A stretch of 64,000 bases of DNA from Macrotis lagotis (GCF_037893015.1 NC_133659.1:14984183-15048182); one strand, 5' to 3'. Numbered from the stretch's first letter, positions 36,506-49,984 are shown. Made by a program: numbers and translations. The notes: a model not told the origin generated them from the letters alone.

Positions 36506-37439
36506 TTCGATAAGATACCACCATGAGAGCCAGAGGATTTCTAAGGAAACTTTAAGCTTTAAATTTATGATTCTTTGGTGACAGAGTCCTCAGGGTATCT
36601 TTATTATTATCTAGTAGTACCTACTTTCTCCATGCTTTAGTCCAGTAAAGTAACAGGATTAAGGACCTGAATGAATGTCGGAGATAACATCTCTGGGGTG
36701 TCAGCTAGGAAAAGCCCTGAGTTGGGGTTCTGTCACTTTCCCTTTCTTGAGCTCTTGGCCCTTCCTTTCCAGAACTCAATTCTGTAATCTTTAGAACCAG
36801 AATAGTACTTTATCACCTCAGAGCTGCTGAGGATCAAATAAGACCATGTAGACTAAGGGTTTTGTAAATTATTAACCAGGTTTTTACTGAGCCATCTCTA
36901 ACGTGGTTGTGACAAAGCAGGCCACTAAATCTTAGATCAGTTGATTACTTTCTTTATAAGGAGCTGATTTGGAAGTCATGGATCCCTCCATTCCTTGAAG
37001 CTCTATCTTGCTGTTGTGGAACCAGATAGTTTAGACATGATCCTATGTGGGCAGATGGATCATACATGGAACAATCAGATTTGGGACGTGAGTGATCTTC
37101 CCAGGTCAAGGATTATCCCATACAGTACAATACAATGGTGACATCACTTGTGACTGTCCAAGTAGGAGTACTGTGGGAACAGCTGGGTTGAATTTGAGGG
37201 TTACATCCAGTACAGTACAAGATATCCCGATACACTTCACTTAACACAGGCAAACAATTCAGTCAGGCTCTGTTATGATTGACAAGGACTTCTGTTCCTT
37301 TGTTCACCCTGTTTTCCCAGGCCCAGATTCTGCCTGTGAACAGGGAACTTGGGAAATTAGATTATTATAACTTCATTTTAGATATAAATGCTGTTCATAT
37401 AAAATCATAACCTTTTATAAAACCACAATTAATAGTAGC

Positions 37440-37635
37440 TAATATAATGATAGTTCACATTTATATAGTGCTTACTATCTGCCAGGCTTTTTGTTAACTG
37501 TTTTTATAAAACAGGTCTAGGGGGTAGGTGTTATTATCCCCATTTTGCAAAGGAGAAAACTGAGGTGGGCAGCAGAGAAGTGACTTAACCAGAGTCCCCC
37601 AACTATTCAGGTCTTATTGACTATAGGTTCAGCAC
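37440..37635 (-). repeat. MIR/THER-like SINE
   Basis: 'cacatttatatagtgcttac', 'ttatccccattttgcaaagg', 'gaaaactgaggtgggcagc' and 'gtgacttaaccagagtcccc'. Confidence 0.65.
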
Positions 37636-38078
37636 TGCACTGCGGCATCCTCTAGACATACTTTCAGGGTTGAAAGTGGATTTTAAGAAAAACATTGTTG
37701 CTCAGTTGCTCTTTTTTTTTCTTTCAGTGTGTCTCTGATACATATTAATTATGTTTCTTTGACACATTCTCATTAGAAATCTCTTTCTGTACCTCCCTTT
37801 CCCCTAATTGCTACAAAGCTCAAATACATTCTTTCCTTTATAACAAATTAACCATCTTCTTTCTTTTAATAATTTTTCCTGCTTATTCCCCCATTCTTGC
37901 CCTTATCAAAATTGTTAGTAAGAAACACACCTTCTCTTGTTTCCCTCTCTGGCTACTGCAATGGAGGAGGAAGTGAATCAGGAAGAGGAGGAAGAGTGAA
38001 TAAATATGCCATCTCTGGAATTGTGTGAAATACATATCCATAACTTACTGTTAAATTGATTGAATAAATAAACTTCAG

Positions 38079-38237
38079 AGGTGACTAGGTGGTGCAATGG
38101 ATAGAGCACTGACCCTGGAATCAGGAGTACCTGAGTTCAAATCAGGCCTCAGACACTTAATAATTACCTAGCTGTGTGGCCTTGGCCAAGCCACTTAACC
38201 CCATTGCCTTGCAAAAACCTTTAAAAAAAAGAAAAAG
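38079..38237 (+). repeat. tRNA-derived SINE
   Basis: Full-length forward copy flanked by aaacttcag at 38070-38078 and 38238-38246. Confidence 0.94.
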
Positions 38238-38519
38238 AAACTTCAGTTTTCTTGTCTGTCTTACCTGTCTTTGGCTTTCTTATTTGGGCTGGAAGCTAGG
38301 ATCACCTTGAAAATTCATGCAACATCAGGTTGATTTGGATAGCCCTGTGGCATAGGGGACCTGAGCTTCAATTTATTCACTGGGAATCTTCAACTTTATA
38401 TTTTGGGGCATCTCTCAAACCACTCAGGATTACTGAGAGATGTCTTTTCCCCTAAATCTGAAAAACTGCTAGGATTGATGTTAGAATAACTTCCCACCTC
38501 TTCAGAGAATAATAATGAT

Positions 38520-38710
38520 ATTTGTCCTTCATTCTTGAAGAAGACGGTGACTTCAAGGAGGTGATGCCATGCCAGGCACATGTATTGGATTTGAGTGAGA
38601 AGGGGCTGTGCTAGGTCACCAGCCTCACTTTCTCCTCTGGAGCCATCTGGGTCCAGTGGCCAGATATGGATTAGGATGACTGGAAATGGTCCTGAGTGTG
38701 AGACAATCAG
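38520..38710 (-). repeat. Ancient interspersed repeat, family not named
   Basis: 'gtccttcattcttgaagaag', 'aggaggtgatgccatgccag', 'ggtcaccagcctcactttct' and 'ccatctgggtccagtggcca'. A short piece of the same element in the opposite direction, 'cttcttcgagaacgaagggc', is at about 16570-16615. I recognise the pattern but cannot fix the family. Confidence 0.55.
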
Positions 38711-39028
38711 AAAATAGTTTTGTGGAGCAAAGAAGTTTTCTTCCTCTGCCTAATTTAGATCAGTTGTAACTTTTGCCCATTGATGACACTATAAATGAAC
38801 ACTACTCAGAAAGGCTGTTCACTGTGGTGGGGAAAGCATGGGATGCTATAGAGAGAAATGCAAATTTAATTAATAAAAATGACAAAAGAAAAAAATGGTA
38901 AATGGTGGTGGAGCTGTGGAAAGACTGGAATGCTAATGCCAGCTACAGGGTTGGAAATATAAAAGTCAAGGGAGATGAATTAGCTCAACTAGATTTGGAA
39001 GGAACCTCAGAAAACTAATAATATACCT

Positions 39029-39235
39029 TAAGGGTAGGTGGGTGACACTGTGGATAGAGTGCTAGGCCAGGAGTCTGAAAGAACTGAAGTCAAATCCATC
39101 CTCACTGTTTGCCTCAGTTTCCTCATATATCAAATGAACTGGAGAAGAAATTGGCAGTCACTCTTTGCCAAGAAAAACCCAAAATGGAGTCACATAGAGA
39201 TGTACACAATGGAAACAATTGAATAACAAAATCTG
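39029..39235 (+). repeat. CORE-SINE (MAR/MON type)
   Basis: 'gtgggtgacactgtggatag', 'tttgcctcagtttcctcata', 'atggagtcacatagagatgt' and a final 'caattgaataacaa' (RTE-like tail). Internal deletion after the B box. Confidence 0.8.
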
Positions 39236-39369
39236 ATAACTTCACTGAGAATCAGAAAAATAGAGTAAAAAGAGCTTTGCATTTGGAGCCAGGAGATGTT
39301 GACAGGGTTAGGGTTAACAGTTTGGGTCACTTCCCTTCTCAGCTTCAGTTTGCACTTCTTTTTATTGTC

Positions 39370-39600
39370 ATTTCAGTTGTGTCCAACTCCTGGGGATCAG
39401 ATTTAAGGTTTTCTTGGCAATGATATTGGAGCGGTTTGCCATTTTCTTCTCCAGCTTATTTGACAAATGAAAAAACTGAGCCAAATGCAGTGAAGTGACT
39501 TTCCCGGGATCACACCGCTAATAAGTTGTCTGAAACCAGATTTGATTTCATGAAGATGGTTCTTCCTGACTCTATCGATTGAGTCACCCGGTTGCCAAGT
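39370..39600 (-). repeat. CORE-SINE (MAR/MON type)
   Basis: Reverse strand: 'tgtccaactcctggggatca', 'tggcaatgatattggagcgg', 'tgaagtgactttcccgggat'. Confidence 0.8.
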
Positions 39601-40948
39601 TTAATTTTGTAGCCAATCTAGAAACTCAGTCCTTTCTGTCCCTTATTCCCTCACTGTGACATGATCACCAAGGAAACAGAAAGGACAAGAGCCATTTTGT
39701 CTTTTTCTTGGTTTCATGAGTTACCATGGTTGAAGAATTCATCACCAAGTGCTCAGCCTACAGATAAACTCCTCAAGGTTAGCTGAGCTGTTGATTAGGA
39801 AACAGACTTGGTCTTGCCAAGGGCATAGCCAAAGCCTTTCCAGCATGGTAGAGTGTGCCAGAGTTTGGGCTGTTTGGTTAACATTCCCTTAGGGAATTTA
39901 GAGCCACTTCTGTGCCACAGTGGAATAGGACAATTTTTTGTCATTTTAAAATACAAGTCACTGTTAAAAGTATCTAACAGATTGGATCACGGAAAAGCTC
40001 TATGGAAAGTAAGTATAGAATCCATCACTTGGAGCTGATATCAATTCGTCATTAAAAAAACTCTATTTGTATCTGGTGGTTCTATTTCTTCCTAATTCAC
40101 ATGTCACTTGTCTGTATTTCTCTCTTTTGTCCATATGGAAGACAAGAGTTGTCCATTTGCTTACTAAAGTTTAGCTACACTGTCTAGAGCATTCTCTTGC
40201 TTGCCCCATCCACAACTTTTTCTAAAGTCATGAGGTCAGTCTTCCATAACTTGTTCTAATGAAGTCACATTGATTCCTAGCCATCCTTTACTTCCCTAAA
40301 GAGTGCCTGGGCAATTATTTAATCTGTTCTAGATTTTTCTGCAATTGGAGCTCAATAAGATCTATGATATTTGCTTTAAGAGTTGAGAGAATCTAATTAG
40401 ATAACGAAAGTAAAGTTCCACATAAAAGATTCCTATTAATATTTATTGTTATTATTTTTATCATTAGGATTGGTCAATAATTTGCCAAATCTTTCTTCCT
40501 CTTTTTTGAAAATTCAGACCTTTCTTCATGTTCTGTCCTGGAGTATCTTGACTATTTTCCCAAAATGCTCCAAAGATTTCAAAGAGGAAGAGAACAAAGC
40601 CCTAAAGATACCAATGTGATTTCATAGCAATTTCTCAGAAAAGCACTAATTTCAAAAGGTCATTTATTAAAAGGGAACACTAGGGCAATTTCACTTAGGA
40701 CAAACATAAAGGAGCATCATAGACCTGAAAGAAGCTTAGAATAAATTGAAGCTTACAGAAAAGGGTTAAGGATAAGCAAAATGATTAAAAAAAATCCACC
40801 CAGACTTGATGAGGGCAGGAAGAGACCAGGAAATACGCCTTCTATGAAAAACAAATTGGGTAATAATCAGTGAGGAACAGAGTAACTAGATCTAGTCAAT
40901 TCCAGTTTTGCTCCTTACAGCTTGTTTGTTTTTCCTATTAAGAAAGAC

Positions 40949-41116
40949 CAACAGGGGGTGGCTAGGTGGTGCAGTGGATAGAGCACTGGCCCTGGAGTCA
41001 GGAGGACCTGAATCCAAATCCAGTCTCAGACACTTAATAATTACCTAGCTGTGTGGCCTTGGGCAAGCCACTTAACCCCATTGCCTTGCAAAAAAAAAAA
41101 AAACCTAAAAAAAAGA
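40949..41116 (+). repeat. tRNA-derived SINE, full length
   Basis: 'gtggctaggtggtgcagtgg' to 'ccattgccttgcaaaa' with a 14-nt poly-A and a second A-run. Very close to the general pattern, so probably young. Confidence 0.95.
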
Positions 41117-41457
41117 AACATCATGAATAAAAATATTAGCACTTTATTATTTGCAATACACTTTTGACATATATTATCTCAAGTGATCTTCACTTAACCC
41201 TGTGAGGTACTATTACTGCTGCCATTTATAAGTGAGGCTTAGAGAGATTAAACTCTTGCCCAGGATCTAATGAGGCAAGATTTGAACTCGGGGTGTTTTT
41301 TTTTTTGACAGCAAGCCTAAGGTTCTCTCACTGCACTAAATAGTTAAGATGATGTTGAAATCCATGCTAAGAACGGACTAGGAAGAGTTTCCACAATATG
41401 TTACATCCTGGGATGCAGAATCGACTTTTAATTTACATGTAATTACTAATTCAAGAG

Positions 41458-41690
41458 TTTGTTGTTCAGTTGCTTTTTAGTCATGTCTTGACTCCCATTT
41501 GGAATTATTTTGGCAAAAATATTGGAGTGGTTTAGCATTTCCTTCTCCAGTTCATTTGACATTCTGAAGTGATTTGTCCAAGGTCACACAATTACTAAGT
41601 ACCTGAGGCTGGATTTGAACCCAGGAAGATGAGTTTTCCTGACTCCAGGCCTGGCACTCTGTGCTCCATGGTGCCACCTAGCTGCCTTTG
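41458..41690 (-). repeat. CORE-SINE (MAR/MON type)
   Basis: 'ttgttgttcagttgcttttt', 'atattggagtggtttagcat', 'ggatttgaacccaggaagat' and 'catggtgccacctagctgcc' on the reverse strand, near full length. Confidence 0.88.
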
Positions 41691-41704
41691 GGCAGCTTCT
41701 ACTT

Positions 41705-41833
41705 TGAGGTTAAGTGACTTGCTCAAAGGTCACACAGCTAAATATGTATTAAGTGTCTGTGGTCACATTTGAACTCAGGTCCTCCTGATTCTAGGGCCAG
41801 TGCTCTATCCACTTTGCCACCTAGTTGCTCCCT
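41705..41833 (-). repeat. tRNA-derived SINE
   Basis: 'gaggttaagtgacttgctca', 'tttgaactcaggtcctcctg', 'ctatccactttgccacctag', directly behind the CORE-SINE. The A-tail end is missing. Confidence 0.9.
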
Positions 41834-42214
41834 CATATTTACCCTTAGTTCCCCCCTTCCTCCAAGGCCCATTCTCCCCACTTCACGCTGACATGTAGAG
41901 AAGTTGGCAACTTGAACATGTCCTTCCCTATATTCCTACAATGGAAACCTTGGGGCACTCCCCCTTGGGTGAGATATCCTCCTTCCAACTTGAGTTCACT
42001 GCATCATTTGACAGATTTTGATCTAACTTCTTTGATTTCTCTGTTATCGGTTTAGATCAACTTGTAATTTTGTGTTCTTTGGGAAACTGGCAGGTAACAG
42101 AAAGGAGTTGCCTTGAATACAGTGCTTGTGGCCTTCCTTCCATGTTAAGGCTTAGCAATCAGGAGCTTATCTTGAACATAGAAGTATTTATCCTAGATTG
42201 GCAATACTGATGTG

Positions 42215-42450
42215 GATCTTGTTCAATTGTTTAGTTGTGTCTGATTCTTCAAGATCCAATTTCTTTTAACAATGGTAGTAGTCAGTCATTTTCTTCTCCA
42301 ATTCATTTTACAGATAGAAAAACTAATGCAAACAAGGTGAAGTGACTTACTTACAGTCACATAGTGTTTAAGGCCAGATTTGAACTCAGGAAGATGAGTC
42401 TTTCTGACTCCAGGCTTGGTGCTCTATCCAATGTACAACTTATCTGTCTT
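42215..42450 (-). repeat. CORE-SINE (MAR/MON type)
   Basis: 'ttgttcaattgtttagttgt', 'cattttcttctccaattcat', 'gatttgaactcaggaagatg'. Diverged. Confidence 0.78.
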
Positions 42451-42459
42451 AACAATATT

Positions 42460-45400
42460 TATTGGGGGTAGGGGGGAGAGAAGGAACAGAGAAACATTAT
42501 TCTAACCCTTTAGATTGTAAACTCCTTGAGGGTAGGGACTATCTTTTCCTCTTAGTATTCTATCAATTCATTCCTGATGATTTGTGTACTAGGAGCTAAT
42601 CAGCAAACTGGGACTCCATAGGTTACAGGCATCATAGATGATCATCTTTGTTCTGCTGCAGTTGCTTTGTAAGGGTTTAGAGATTTTCACATAAGATGTC
42701 AATAAGTCATTAATGCTAAAAGCAACACACCTTCTCATCCCAGACAGAAGTGGTTAATTTGAGAATAAAGGGAATAAAGATGGGACAAGGAAATAGCCAA
42801 GATGACCGTCAAGTCCAGAGGCAAAGATGAGACTGAATCTTGGATACCCTGGGGTCATGACACAGCAGGTGGTGATAATCTAGGCTACAAGTGAGAAGAT
42901 GCCTTCTTGCCTTATCACCCTCAAGGTGACCTCTCAAGACTGACTCAGGTGTACATTAATGTAGGTTAGAGATGTTCCCATCTCCAGCATAATTTAAATA
43001 ATCCTGAGGATTTCTGAAGGTGCCAAACATCTGACTTTTCACCCTCTTGTTGGATATAGCTAAATCAAAAAGACTATTCTTGGAATCAGTACTGAGTGGG
43101 ATTACCATTCCTTGTTCAATGAGGCAGTGGTCTTTTGACAATCTCCCATCTAAATTGGTACTGGTCAATTTGCACCTGATTTAGGAGTATTTCTTAAATC
43201 TATATTGGAGCTTTCTGGCTTCTGGTTCAGGTCTCAGTGTTGTGAGAGGCAGACCGGCAAGACATAGTGAATAGAGAGCTGGAATCTGGACCAGGAAGTT
43301 TCGAGTTCAAATCTGTTCTGGCTGCATCATCCTGGGTAAATCACTTGACTGCTTCAGTGCTCTAGGCTAAACTGCAATGATGGAGGGGCTTTCCTCATGT
43401 GGAAGTTCCCTTTATCAATGAAATCACAGGTAGAGTTCCTATCTTACTAGAAAGAAATAGTTGCTTAGCCATCCTCAGGTCCCTTTGTACTCACCATGTC
43501 CCCATTCTTGTCCGCCCCCCCATCCTCCAAACTCTCTCTCTGTTCAAACCATGTTATTACCCAACAAAACAAACATTTGATCCCACCCATTCTGCATCTG
43601 ACTTACTCTCATGAAGTTCATCTAAAGTTTGTATTTGGATAAAAGTTAATGTAAAACTTGAGCCCTTGAATTCTGAAATTAGGTTTATTTTAATGCCAAA
43701 CTAGTGGAACTAGGATATGAACTCTTTATTAGGATCAAGTGGAGTTTCTGGGACCATGTGGGCAAAAGATTGACTTTTTACCTTCTCATTAACATTTTGG
43801 AATATTCTACTAAGTGGTCAGTGTCGAAACATAGTTCAATCAATATTTTATAGAAAACATAACTTGATATATTTTCAGGATATTCCTCAATAAGAGATTG
43901 ATTCTTAAATGGCTGGATTGATCTTAGAAGGCAGAATTAATAATCAAAGAAATATTAAGTTTTAAAGGCTTCTCTTTGGCCCATCCTCTAGAGGGCTAAA
44001 GTATTTCCAAGGGCATTTAGCAAAGGGCAGAGTGGTGTTCTCCTTTAAAACAGTCAAGTTGACCACCCTAAGGAACTGATGGCCAAATCATGCCTCAGTT
44101 GCTTTTTTCTTATGGTTCCAACCTGTGAGTTCATCTGCTAGGAAACTACCCATGTGGAGAATCAATCAAAAAAGTAAGATAGGTTTAGAATGTTGCTTGG
44201 GGCCATGACAGGTTGACTTTTCCATGGCCAAACAAAGGCAGGACTTGAAATCATATTTTCTTGAATCCAAGTTAGGCCCTCTACTACACCTGAGGTTCCA
44301 TTTTCTGTAACACATCTTCCCAGATGCCCCTTAATGCTAGTGTCTTCTCTATGTTAATTATCTCTAATTTATTCTTTGTCTATCTTGTTTCAGTAGTTGT
44401 TGGCATATTATCTCCCCATCAAACTACTGCCTCCTTGATGGCAGGAAATGTCCTAACCTTCTTTGTATGCACAGAATATAGTGCAGTACATTCTTGCCTT
44501 CATCATTATGATAAGAATTGTAGCCTCTTAAAGAGTTGGATGGTGCCTCAGAGCCCTCTAGTCTTAAGAATTTCCTCAAAGACATCTCTGACAAGTGGTC
44601 ATTTGACAGTGAAGATATTCTTACTGTAAATTAACCCAGAAGATAGCCAGAAGGAAATCACACAGCTAAATGGAAGAATTGCTCCAGGTTCTCCTTGGAA
44701 GGGTAAATAAAAGAGCTGGAAGGATTGGTTTTTAACATAGGCTCAAAGGTAACAAAGTACCCTTACATGGGTGGATTCTACCTCTGTAACACCTCAAACA
44801 CCTCTATCTAAAGATCTTATACCACCATCTTGGGAAGTGGATATTTTGATTTTAAGGACATTTTTTTTTTTGCAAATAATGAGCTGAAGTCTTGTTCATG
44901 ATGTACAAAATGGAGCCAAGTCTCAAAATCATATTTTTGGACTCAAACTCAAATGGTCTTTCCACTGCACTGACCAAGGGATTGGATTGATTTTAGTAAT
45001 ATCACCCAAGCATTAAGTCCATTAATAAGCATTCAAGCTTTCAGAGGAACATCAGATTATTTTGGAAACAGTGGGAAGGATAGATTAGAGGTGGAGAGAG
45101 AACTGGGGTGGTAAGAACTGTTATAAAGCTATATTTTAATCTATTTGAGAACCTGTGCTGGGTGCTAGGGTGGTGGTGGTGGTGGTCCTTGACGAATGCC
45201 ACTTGTGAATCATGAACCTCTTCTTTGAGAAGACCAGGGTTCTTTCCTTGTCCCTGGCGAAATGGGTCCAGTGGAGGGATGAGTAGGTTTCTTTGAATAA
45301 AGTGATTGCTTAAGTCACATTTCTCATTGAATCTCCTATCATTTTAGCATAGGAGAGGAAGGGATCTTGTTTGAAGAGAATCTGTGAAAGTACTCGATTT

Positions 45401-47550
45401 TGCTTGATAGTTCACTGTTTTCAGTTTTGAAACCAACAAATAGGCACAATGGAATGTGCTGTCTGTTCTCAGCAAGTTTTATAAGTGTGAATAAATATAG
45501 TTTCCTGTAGATGAAACAGAGAACCTCCAAGTTGGAAGGAATCCAAGGCCACTGAGCTCAACTTGTTCTTGAACATGAATCCATTTCTATCCCCTCGCAG
45601 CCACCCTAGCCCTTCCTTCTTTGCTGGAAGATTTCTGTGAGGGAATCCCAGTCCCAATACAATCTGCTCCATATTTCCAAGACTCAACAGAGCCCGGGCT
45701 ATAGGAGCTATTAGAAATGTATCCTTGTAAAAATAGAAACATGCCTCTGATTGGCTATGATTCTTTTTTTCACATGACGGGCCTTCCAATACGTGAAATC
45801 AGCCATCTTCTCTTCTCTTCCCTTCCCCCCAGCCCCAAATCTTGTCTTCATTCATCATATTCCCACCACACTCGTCTTCTCTTCCCTTCACTTGGGATGA
45901 TTCTGGGGTCTTTCTCCACCTGACTGCATTCCTCTGAATATTGTCTGGCTTATTAATGTCCTTCTTAAAATGCACCACTGTGACTGAGTACAGTTCTCCA
46001 GATGTGATCTGGTCAGGACAAGATAAAGTTCACCTGTTACTTGATTCTGGACACTGACTCTCTTTATGTAACTAAGACAGTATGAAGTTGGATTTTTTGA
46101 CTGCCATGGTACATGTTATTTAATTGGTAGTACCCTGAGATCCTCAGATGTTTTCATGTGTTGGCCATGCCTCCCCCACAATTTTCTCCTTTTGATGATT
46201 TGAATTCAAGTTTAAAACTTGATACTTATGACTGAACTTTTCTTCTTGTTAGTTTTGTCCCAGTATTCTTCTCAGATTTTGGAGGATTCCAATTGCCTGT
46301 GAACTAGTATGTTTGCTACTGCTGTCACTTCTGTTACCTTTCTTGAGAAGATGATGTGGGTGATGGATCGAGAGTATCAATATTCATCCACAACTGGTAG
46401 CATATTATTTGTCCATCAGATTGACTTCTAGCTAACTACTCATAAGTAATCTTTCCCCACCAACATTCTCTATCCCTGACACTTTTTCACTCTCTCTTTT
46501 TTCTCTCTTCCAAGTCCAAAAGTAGCTAAAACTTGGAGTTTTATTGGAGTAAATATTGGGAATATATCTTCAAAATTAGCAAAAATAGAGAATAATCTCA
46601 GACACTCTCTTCAGTTGCTCCCCAAAGTCATCTCCTTCTACTGCAGGCTCTCTAGCTGTTCTGTTTTCTCATAAGGTAAATTCCAACTGTTCCTTATTTG
46701 CCTTCATCCTCTCCAATTCTGCTTTCAAGCTAGAGCTGGAAGCAATTTTCTTCTTCAGATTTCTATCTCCAGTTGCAGCATCTCCTCTGGCAGGCAAAGT
46801 ATTTTAGACCTTTCAGAGTTCCCTGAGGAGCTGCAGGAGCCGGTGCTAAAATACTGGGAGAAAATGGTCATTGTGAGTATGGCTGTTGACCATGTAGAGG
46901 TAAAACTGAAGGCAGAAACTCTCTTCTTAAAAGGAATAGATACAAATCAAGCAATGTTGAAAGGAAAACCTGGCCACAAGAAGGTAGCAGAACAAACAGC
47001 ACTCCTTGTTTTCTGATGGAACGGGGCTAGTCTATAACAATATTTGACTGGGAGAAAGGGTAGGTTTGCTGTCTGAATGTTTTATATTAAAATATAACTG
47101 TGAGCAAATTAAAAAAAAATAAGAGAATGGAAAAGATCTATTATCATTCAAATTGATGTGTCCATCCATCCATACAAAGACCAAGAAGAAGGGGGGCTAC
47201 TGCAAATGAATTTGATAATTCTGTTTTACAGTATCAGAACTGTTCAGTTTGCCTCTCTATCCCTTGTTTGCTCAAGAACTTTCCACTAATCATAGTGATA
47301 TGAAAAGTATCACCTTCCCTCACATTCTAATTTGTTTACATGACCATACATTTACTTGGAGTTTTAGTGGATCAAATGAGATTGCTTAGCATCATGCTTA
47401 GCCTTCCCCTGTGGAATATGATGTGAGATATTTAAACCTAATGTCTGTCAGACTATTTGATAGCTTACCTGTTGTAGTTTTTCCCCTCCCAAAGTTGTAA
47501 ATTCTTACCCTAGTAATTAGTTTTTGGAACATTATACGATGTTTACTTTT
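42460..47550. other. Mostly unique intergenic sequence, no gene seen
   Basis: Only short old-repeat traces: an L2/L3-like 'gtaaactccttgagggtagg' at 42515, a MIR-like stretch at 43245-43360 and an L2/L3-like stretch at 44290-44500. No splice-bounded frame with protein-like content was found on either strand. Confidence 0.5.
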
Positions 47551-47860
47551 AGGTCTTGAGTATCAATTTTGTTACACTGAAAAACTTTAATTTTAAACCA
47601 GTAACAATTATTGAAATGAATTTTGCTTTGTGGTATAGTTTGAAATTTGGAACTGCTAGAATTCATTCTCACAATTGTTATTCTTTTCCTTAATATTCTT
47701 TTAACTAATGAATTTGATTATTATTTCAACGAATTTTTATAAAGTATTCTTAATGGTTTTACTTATGACTAAATCATAAATTAGATAATATGACAATTTT
47801 TATTTTACAGCAAGGTTCAAGAATGAGAAATTATTATTTCTATAATTATTAGGTTTACTT

Positions 47861-48014
47861 TTTTTTGTTTTAGGTTTTTGCAAGGTAACGGGGTTAAGTG
47901 GCTTGCTCAAGGCCACACAACTAGGTAATTATTAAGTGTCTGAGGTCAAATTTGAACTCAGGTACTCCTGACTCCAGGGTTGGTGATCTATCCACTGTGC
48001 CACCTAGCAGCCCC
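47861..48014 (-). repeat. tRNA-derived SINE inside L1
   Basis: Reverse-strand copy flanked by a perfect 14-bp duplication, tattaggtttactt, at 47847-47860 and 48015-48028. Confidence 0.95.
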
Positions 48015-48482
48015 TATTAGGTTTACTTCTGTAAAGAATTATTTGGTATACAGACTCCTAGATATTGTATACAAACTATAGTTATTTTGAATGGAATTTT
48101 TTTTCTCTTTCCCTTTTAGATTTATTAGTAACTTACAGAAAAGTTGATGATTTTTGTAGGGGTTTTACATTTTTGTTTGTTTTTTTAAATATCCTGCTAT
48201 CAATACCGAAATCAGAAATTGTTTTAATTAATTTTTAGTTGATTTTCTAGGGGTTCTCTAGGTATAAACTATTCCATCATCAGCAAAAAAAGAGATATCC
48301 TTTTCTCTCTTTGGTTATGCTTAGTCCCTCAATTTTTTTTCCTTTTTTATTCAATAACCATGTCAAACAAAAGTGCTGATAATGGCTATTATTGCTTTAC
48401 CCCTGATCTTGCTGGGTAAGCTTCTAATGTATCTCCATTACAGATAATAGTGTTGGTTTTAGATCAAAAAGACCATATGTTA

Positions 48483-48545
48483 GTTGTGTGACCTTGGGCA
48501 AGTCACTTAACTCCATTGCCTTAATAAAATTTAAAAAAAGACTAT
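48483..48545 (+). repeat. tRNA-derived SINE, 3' end only
   Basis: 'gttgtgtgaccttgggcaag', 'cttaactccattgcctt' and an A-rich tail. Confidence 0.82.
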
Positions 48546-48785
48546 GCCTTTTCCTATTTTTTTTTTAGTATTTTTAACATAAAGGAGCACTGTATATTGT
48601 CAAAAAACCCTAAAACTAAAATAAAAAATATATTGCTACAATATCTTTGTGATGAACCCTCTTAAGTTTTTTTTATTCTGGATCAGATAATAGGTGATTG
48701 GATGCCTGCTTTCCCCAAAACCTTCCTCCATGTTATGTTCTTTTTTTCATGTATCCCATCATATGAAATAGTAGGTTTCTTCCAC

Positions 48786-48932
48786 TTTTTTTTTGTTTTT
48801 GCAAGGCAATGGGGTTAAGTGGCTTGCCCAAGGCCACACAGCTAGGTAATTATTAAGTGTACAAGATTTGAACTCAGGTAACTCCTGAATCCATGACTGG
48901 TGCTCTATTCACTGTACCACCTAGCCACCCCT
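48786..48932 (-). repeat. tRNA-derived SINE
   Basis: Reverse-strand, near full length: 'ttttgcaaggcaatggggtt' to 'accacctagccacccc', with a gap between the 'taagtgt' and B-box parts. Confidence 0.93.
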
Positions 48933-48984
48933 CCCCACTTCTTTCTTAATTATTTCCTAATGTAGTCCTTTTTCCCTTGAGTAG

Positions 48985-49195
48985 TGACTTGGCACAGTAG
49001 TGAAGAGTACTGGGTCTGGAATCAGGAAGACAAGTTCAAATATGGCTTCAGACACTGGGTTAAGAAACTTAATCCTGATCTTTCATCTGTAAAATGAGAA
49101 AGAAATGGCAAAACCATCCATTGTCTTTGTCAAAGAAAAAAACAAATGGAGTCACAAAGAGTCAGACAAGCCTGAAATGACACAACAGAGTCCCT
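48985..49195 (+). repeat. CORE-SINE (MAR/MON type)
   Basis: 'gtgacttggcacagtagtga', 'ttcatctgtaaaatgagaaa', 'aatggagtcacaaagagtca' and 'gaaatgacacaacag'. Confidence 0.82.
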
Positions 49196-49739
49196 TTGCT
49201 AGCATTTTATTTAATAGATTTTGTATCAGTATTCTTTAGAGATATAACTATATGATTTTTTCTTTGATTTAGTTGTAAGGATAAAATTTGCTTTAATTTC
49301 TTGGGACCTCTTATTTTTACAATTTCTAGACTATTGGAATTCACTTTGGATTTTTGATAGGATTCACTGGCATTGATTCTTTTGAGAGTTTTTAAATATT
49401 GCTCAATCCCCCACCCCCAGCCTGGTTTAATTAAATTCTCTATGATTTGTCATATTGATCCATGTCACTTATTGGTTTTGCTGGCATATAAATTGGGTAA
49501 AATAGCTTCCAACAATTTCCTGTTACAATTTTTTTTATTTTTGATATTGGTAATTTGATTTTCTTGTCTCTTTCAAATTAGCTAAAGGTTTATCTGTTTT
49601 TTGTGAAGTGGATAGGGTTGTTTTAAACTGTATCCCTGAATTTCAGATTTTCTATTTTTGTGTGGTTGAACCTTTTTGATTTTTTTCTATTTTTAAAATT
49701 ACATGCTTAATTTTCCAGTTTAAATTTATTTCCAAATTA

Positions 49740-49925
49740 CATGTAGAATTTTTTGTTGAAATTCTTTTCAAATTTAGCATTTTATTTTTCCCCACTTACA
49801 TGTAAAAAATTTTTAATTTGTTTTTAAAACTTTTATTCTCTCCCCTCCTCCCTTCCCACCCTCCTACATTGAGAAAGTAATTTTAGATAGGTTCATGTTA
49901 CTGCTGCTGCTGCTAACCTTCCTGT
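49740..49925 (-). mobile_element. LINE-1 3' UTR, reverse strand
   Basis: 'cccacttacatgtaaaaaat', 'ctctcccctcctcccttccc', 'attgagaaagtaattttaga'. This is the reverse of a marsupial L1 terminal region and may be a separate copy from the ORF2 body to its left. Confidence 0.55.
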
Positions 49926-49984
49926 CCCTTACCTTCTCCTAACCACAATACTTTAAACTTTTTTGTCCTTAAATTCTTAAATAA

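Larger units (their letters stand above)
47560..49660 (-). mobile_element. Decayed LINE-1 ORF2 body, reverse strand, split by SINEs
   Basis: The plus strand reads L1 ORF2 backwards in the expected order: 'gaattttgctttgtggtata', 'ttatttgaatggaat'-like block near 48080, 'tctaggggttctctaggtat' near 48250, 'tgctgataatggctattatt' near 48375, 'gatcttgctgggtaagcttc', 'ttgtatcagtattctttaga' near 49222, and 'gatattggtaatttgatttt' near 49542. No frame survives. SINEs at 47861, 48483 (partial), 48786 and 48985 interrupt it. Confidence 0.7.

Noticed and set aside
45469..45789. 106-codon minus-strand frame in the spacer
   Set aside because: No splice-bounded structure and no protein-like pattern; opposite-strand frames of similar size overlap.
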